NCBI GenBank assembly: GCA_003024175.1
Contig: MDYQ01000422.1
Span: 1 to 11,421 of the forward strand
Source: Planoprotostelium fungivorum
Taxonomy: Eukaryota; Evosea; Variosea; Cavosteliida; Cavosteliaceae
Reading direction: 5' to 3'
Length of the DNA: 11,421 nt
The translations under genes were made by a program, and so were the position numbers. Positions 7,996 through 11,421 of the stretch are shown here, piece after piece. The first letter of the stretch is position 1, and each line of letters starts with the position of its first letter. The notes beneath the pieces were generated by a model. That model did not search any database and had not been told where the DNA came from. It saw only the letters and a program-made list of their open reading frames with translations.

Positions 7996-8564
7996 CTAAG
8001 ACACAAAGAAAATCAGGAAGAAATTGCTGATGTCCGGTGAGAACTTGTTCTGGATGTATTGAGGTGCTGTCTTCTGAAATGCTTGTTGATGCGCTTCTGC
8101 TTTAACACTTCGGGTGGTGCCATATCTCTGAGACATAATGCGTAGTCTTTGTGGCATATTCCATGGGAAGATTCTTGGCTGTGGTGCCCATACACACTTC
8201 CACAACACTCCAATCTGAATACCATTTGCGTACGTTACCCAGCGAGTATTCCATGGAATTTTGTAATGTCACTGATGTATGTAGTTTTCCTGGTATCGCA
8301 TTTATGGTGATAAAGCCTGCTAAAACTGTCAAGCAGTTTGGTATGGTTCTGTTCATATATTTGTGATTTATCTTCAATCATATATGTGTTTCTGTGATGA
8401 ATATCTCACTGCTGACGATGAATCAATCCAATACAGACACAAACCCCGAATTGAGAGAATTTTCCAGATTGGATGGTGTCCATTATCAGCAACATGAATG
8501 AGTAGTTTGCTGCATAACATTCCAGCCTCATGAAATCCGGAATTTGACTCTGCAAGACTGACAT
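7996..8564 (-). CDS. Unrecognised minus-strand gene (at least 150 aa)
   Basis: Minus-strand exons about 8582-8410, 8348-8234 and 8178-7996 join in frame across GT-AG introns 8349-8409 (61 nt) and 8179-8233 (55 nt). The coordinates given start at the first in-frame ATG, 8564, giving 150 aa. An acceptor at 8583, with a 48-nt candidate intron 8583-8630, suggests more exons upstream to about 8750, where a frame reading LLDDHVPIFHLDNVHIGSR lies. The protein begins MSVLQSQIPDFMRLE, has a mildly hydrophobic middle (LTVLAGFITINAIPG) and ends in a hydrophobic tail (NFFLIFFVS) that might anchor it in a membrane. I recognise no family. Support comes from frame continuity, intron sizes like the neighbours' and a stop 32 bp from the convergent deaminase. 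The opposite strand also has open frames here, so confidence is moderate. Confidence 0.45.
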
Positions 8565-8582
8565 ATCTACCTGTTTGAAAGT

Positions 8583-8866
8583 CTGTGGAAAAAATCAATC
8601 GATTATGTATGCTTTCATCTCGATGGTCACCGGTGATCTATCACATTCTCATAAGAGAGTCTCTCCTCAATTGTCATTAGAATTCAACTTCGAGATCCAA
8701 TATGAACGTTGTCTAGATGGAATATCGGCACGTGATCATCAAGGAGATTTCCCTGAAGTTCCGATCATGTGCACGATGTAGATAGAGGGAAAACACTTTC
8801 CGGTTATTATCGGATCACGTAGCGATCCGAAGAAGAGCGGTGATTTCAGACGGTTGATCATATGCT
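8583..8866. other. Divergent 5' region between the unrecognised gene and CNOT10
   Basis: This stretch should hold the first exon(s) of the minus-strand gene and the CNOT10 promoter. It contains CACGTG at about 8730 and a 19-bp inverted repeat at 8811-8829. A minus-strand ATG at 8861 opens the frame MINRLKSPLFFGSLRDP, which looks protein-like but lies only 5 bp from the CNOT10 start and does not splice in frame to the downstream exons by any choice I tried. Confidence 0.35.
8811..8829. repeat. Inverted repeat upstream of CNOT10
   Basis: CGGATC and GATCCG form perfect 6-bp arms around a 7-nt loop, CACGTA-like in its left half, ending 37 bp before the CNOT10 start codon. It may be a dimeric factor site or chance; short arms give little statistical weight. 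Confidence 0.4.
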
Positions 8867-10758
8867 ATGTCAAGTTCGGAGGTAGAATCTGCATTAATAG
8901 CATTTCAAGCTCGTGATTACGACGAATGTCTATCCTGTTTGGATAGACTATCCCATTCGAAGGATTCCAAAGTCGAATCAAATCGCTGGCTCGTAGAATA
9001 TCTAAGAGACGGACAAGTGAACACAAAAGATTACATTCTACAATTACGTTCCATCGAGACAGAGCCGTCAGAGGTGGGTAAAGAGAAAAACATCATTCCT
9101 TTTTCTCATTTGGCAGGAGGCAAAACAAATCAACAAGTACAATGAAGCATTACTATTGTTCCAAGTGAGTGATGTTTCTGGTGCTGAGAAGGTGAAAAAT
9201 CACGTCAAGTATCGCATCTAATGCAGAACAGATCATTCAACCACTATACACCTCGAGCACAACGAGGAAGGCATGTGATCGATGGAGCTTTAGCGTCGGT
9301 CTTCTGTACGGAGATATATTGATCCGCAGTAGAGACGAGCAAGCGATGCAAATATTCAAAGAGATGGAAGATCGTTTTTCGGTGCTGCTGGGTTCTGACT
9401 CAAATCTCGCTCTCAATTTTCACGCACTGAAAGGACACGCCCACCTTCAATTAGGAGAATACGAGGTGCAGCCGATCATTGTACAGAGATCTCACATTCG
9501 TAGGATGCACAAGAGGAGTACCAGAAGATGGAAAAGAGGAGTGATCGAGGGAATGATATTCGGATGGCTTCACTCGGTGCACGTATCGAGACACAAAAGA
9601 AGCAGTACGATCTGGCCTTAGAGCATCTATCTAAATGCGAGGGAAAAGACAAGGAGAGGGGAATCTTTTGCCACAACATGGGTTGCATCCATCATTCCAT
9701 GGGAAAGCATCACACAAGCCTCTGGTATCTCACACAATCGATACAAAATGAGACAGAGGAGAGCAACAAGGGTGAAGAGTTGAGAAGATGTACAACTGAA
9801 TGTGAGCAGGAGAGAAAGAGGCGAACATGAAGGAGAATCGAAGAGGGGAAGTGATCGTTAGTGTGGGATACCAACTGCTGATGACGGGGAAATATGAAAA
9901 AGCTTTCACCTGTCTGATGGAAGGACTGCGGTACAATCTCAGATCTTCCAGACTGTGGCTGAGGTTGGCTGAGTGCATTTCCCTCCATCACCACACCAAG
10001 TACGTTCAATCCAAGGAGGCTGCCTCTTACAAGAGAGTGAGAGAGAGTGATGAGAAGGTCATCCTATTGGGCACAACGGAGACGAGTGCAGGGGAACCCA
10101 TGAGTTTGGCTTTTGCATCCAAGTGTGTCTGCAACTCCATCTACCTCTCCGATACTTTCGCGAAGGAAGGAAGAGATGCTGTCATCACCAAGTGAGATCT
10201 TTCTACAGAGCCCAACTGATGAGGGAAGGGGTGTACTGAGAGCCTCTCTGTTATTGAGTGGATACATCCACCTGTGCTCTCACCAGCCCAATCTATCGCT
10301 GGAGCACTGTAAGAGGCTGTTATCCATTTCCAACGATCCTCAAGAGCGTTGTCTGGCCGCCATCTATGCTGCCGAGTCTCTCTGTTTGCTCAATCGACCC
10401 AACGAGGCGATCCAGGTATGATCATGCATGGGTGTGGTGGAGACTGACACATGTAGGTCCTGAAGGAATCCTCCGTGGAGAAGATGAAGGAGGACATCCG
10501 AACGAACACGAGGGAGATCGAATCGCAGTACCTCTACTCTTTGGCCATGGCTTCCTCTCATCTGGTCAAGGTTCGTGTGGTGATGAGATCCTTCTGACGT
10601 GACAGGGTGATCTAGAGGAGACAGAGAAGAATGTACAGAAGGCGTTATCCATCCGGCACGGAACGCATGCCACTTTGTTGTCCTCCTATCTCAGTCTCGT
10701 CAGAGGCGATCAAGAGGGAGCGAGAGTCCAACTGAACATGAGAACGAGGGATGTGTGA
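8867..10758 (+). CDS. CNOT10: CCR4-NOT complex subunit 10, TPR protein (535 aa)
   Basis: Eight exons: 8867-9073, 9117-9180, 9227-9465, 9504-9771, 9810-10122, 10166-10415, 10457-10570 and 10606-10758 (1608 nt, 535 aa), with introns of 35-46 nt. CNOT10 is a tetratricopeptide-repeat subunit that with CNOT11 docks on the N-terminus of the NOT1 scaffold of the cytoplasmic mRNA deadenylase. Diagnostic stretches are NMGCIHHSMGKHHTSLWYL at about 228-246, YQLLMTGKYEKAFTCLMEG at about 280-298 with LWLRLAEC at 308-315, and CLAAIYAAESLCLLNRPNEA near 435. TPR-like helix pairs run through most of the protein. It is shorter than metazoan CNOT10, as I recall about 740 aa. The second exon has an alternative end: a canonical GTGAGT donor at 9165 spliced to 9232 gives 528 aa. 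It ends 8 bp from the convergent Arp8 gene. Confidence 0.9.
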
Positions 10759-10766
10759 GAGTTTCT
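10759..10766. other. 8-bp gap between convergent stop codons
   Basis: Only 8 bp separate the CNOT10 TGA (10756-10758) and the Arp8 TAA (10769-10767). The 3' UTR of each must therefore lie within the coding sequence of the other. Confidence 0.9.
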
Positions 10767-11421
10767 TTATGGAGACCATAAAAAGGGTGTCTTGTCTTTG
10801 ACGATTCGTACACCCAACGAGTTCCATTCGTCTCCTCGGATGAAAAACTCCTCCGCTGCCTCCAATTGACACATCACGGCTCCTCCTCTCCAGCTGATGA
10901 ACGTCTGATCGAGTTCCTTCTTCGGGGCTAACACCTGAGTCGATGAGATCTGCTTGCACTGTGTGAATCACCTCCAACTTGTCCACGTCGATGTTCTCTG
11001 GAAGGTGGTCTCCCACGCGATTCTCCAAGGCCTCTCTCATCCCATCAAACTTGGAGGAACCTCCCACGAGAAGTATGGGCGCGACGTTCCTTCTCCTCGG
11101 ATCATAGTTGAGACTGATGCTCGTTGCGATGGCCTTGTCCAGGGCCATGTTCTGATGTCTGTCGTGATCTGCTCCACGTCATCTTCTCTTCCTCTTCTCT
11201 CCTCACCTGGTTTCTTCTTCTTCTTCTTGTTCGCCTGTCGTCGTTGAGTCACATTTCTCGTCAGTTGGCTCACCTCTTCTTTTTCATCCTCCCACGGGTC
11301 GTCCACGATGAGTGGGTTGTACATTGTCGTGTAAGGTGGTATCGGCTCTAACAGTTGGGGTCGGAACAATCCCTGTACATCTTGAGGATGAAAGATGTCG
11401 AGACCTCACCAGAGGAGCAAA
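10767..11421 (-). CDS. ARP8: Actin-related protein 8, C-terminal part (INO80 complex); 5' end outside window
   Basis: Exons on the minus strand: from about 11404 to 11274, then 11234-11207, 11168-10972 and 10934-10767, with introns of 39, 38 and 37 nt. The spliced frame contains LDKAIATSISLNYD, the actin-fold ILLVGGSSKFDGMREAL, the Arp8-type ISWRGGAVMCQLE (WKGG in animals and yeast) and GDEWNSLGVRIVKD, ending PFLWSP. Arp8 is a nuclear actin-fold subunit that helps the INO80 remodeller bind extranucleosomal DNA. Upstream of LDKAI the protein has FRPQLLEPIPPY, an acidic stretch and a 28-nt exon coding six consecutive lysines, in the place where Arp8 proteins carry a variable insertion. The first bases (11421-11404) are either intron end or exon; I cannot decide. 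The stop codon lies 8 bp from that of CNOT10. Confidence 0.87.

Noticed and set aside
8151-8366. 71-codon plus-strand open frame
   Set aside because: It lies opposite the spliced minus-strand exons and has no motif; it is kept only as a reason for caution about that gene's strand.
10935-10959. 25-nt intron in Arp8
   Set aside because: An alternative donor 12 nt upstream gives a 37-nt intron (10935-10971), the same frame and better spacing before WRGG.
1-11421. Defence system, CRISPR array, mobile element or bacterial operon
   Set aside because: No repeats, transposase, integrase or operon structure were seen. All recognisable genes are spliced eukaryotic housekeeping genes. The RNase H-like fragments could hint at a retroelement, but no reverse transcriptase motif is present.
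1-11421. tRNA or rRNA genes
   Set aside because: Reading both strands I saw no tRNA B-box/cloverleaf pattern and no rRNA-like stretch; a tRNAscan-SE run would settle it.

Overview
The window looks like a piece of a very compact genome from a free-living unicellular eukaryote. Almost every gene is cut by tiny GT-AG introns of about 35-55 nt, exons join into recognisable eukaryotic nuclear proteins (Ccr4-Not subunit 10, the actin-related protein Arp8, a DDX3/Ded1-type RNA helicase, a retinol-dehydrogenase-like SDR), and neighbouring genes almost touch. There is no sign of bacterial operons, phage or insertion sequences. An amoebozoan or similar protist would fit, but the lineage is inference; the sequence alone does not fix it.

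Layout, left to right. (1) 35-1155 (+): a two-exon coiled-coil protein. (2) 1171-2424 (-): an eight-exon membrane-anchored short-chain dehydrogenase/reductase with a 12-nt microexon. (3) 2425-2535: a 111-bp divergent promoter with a perfect 12-bp palindrome around CACGTG. (4) 2536-4666 (+): a nine-exon DDX3/Ded1-like DEAD-box helicase with a basic, mitochondrial-looking N-terminus and a glycine-rich insert inside the catalytic core; AATAAA follows at 4676. (5) 4784-5662 (+): coding-like exon fragments, one with RNase H-like motifs, whose splicing I could not close; possibly decayed. (6) 5896-7194 (+), with open frame back to 5746: a charged, helical protein I do not recognise. (7) 7280-7963 (+): a small zinc-dependent deaminase of the dCMP/cytidine deaminase superfamily. 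(8) about 7996-8564 or further (-): an unrecognised gene. (9) 8867-10758 (+): CNOT10. (10) 10767-11421 (-): the C-terminal part of Arp8, continuing past the window edge.

The genes do not form one pathway. Two concern RNA (helicase, CNOT10), one chromatin (Arp8, an INO80-complex subunit), one nucleotide metabolism (deaminase) and one lipid/retinoid-type redox chemistry (SDR). What they share is architecture: convergent pairs end 8, 15 and 32 bp apart, so their 3' UTRs must overlap in antisense, and introns cluster near 40 nt with a recurring CTGA-type branch-point-like element. Exon boundaries were worked out by hand from reading frame, splice dinucleotides and remembered family motifs; the SDR, helicase, CNOT10 and Arp8 models each close in frame over all exons, which is strong internal support. 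I found no convincing novel multi-gene system; the strongest oddities are the helicase insert, the microexon, the deaminase Cys-Ala-Glu motif and the RNase H-like remnants.
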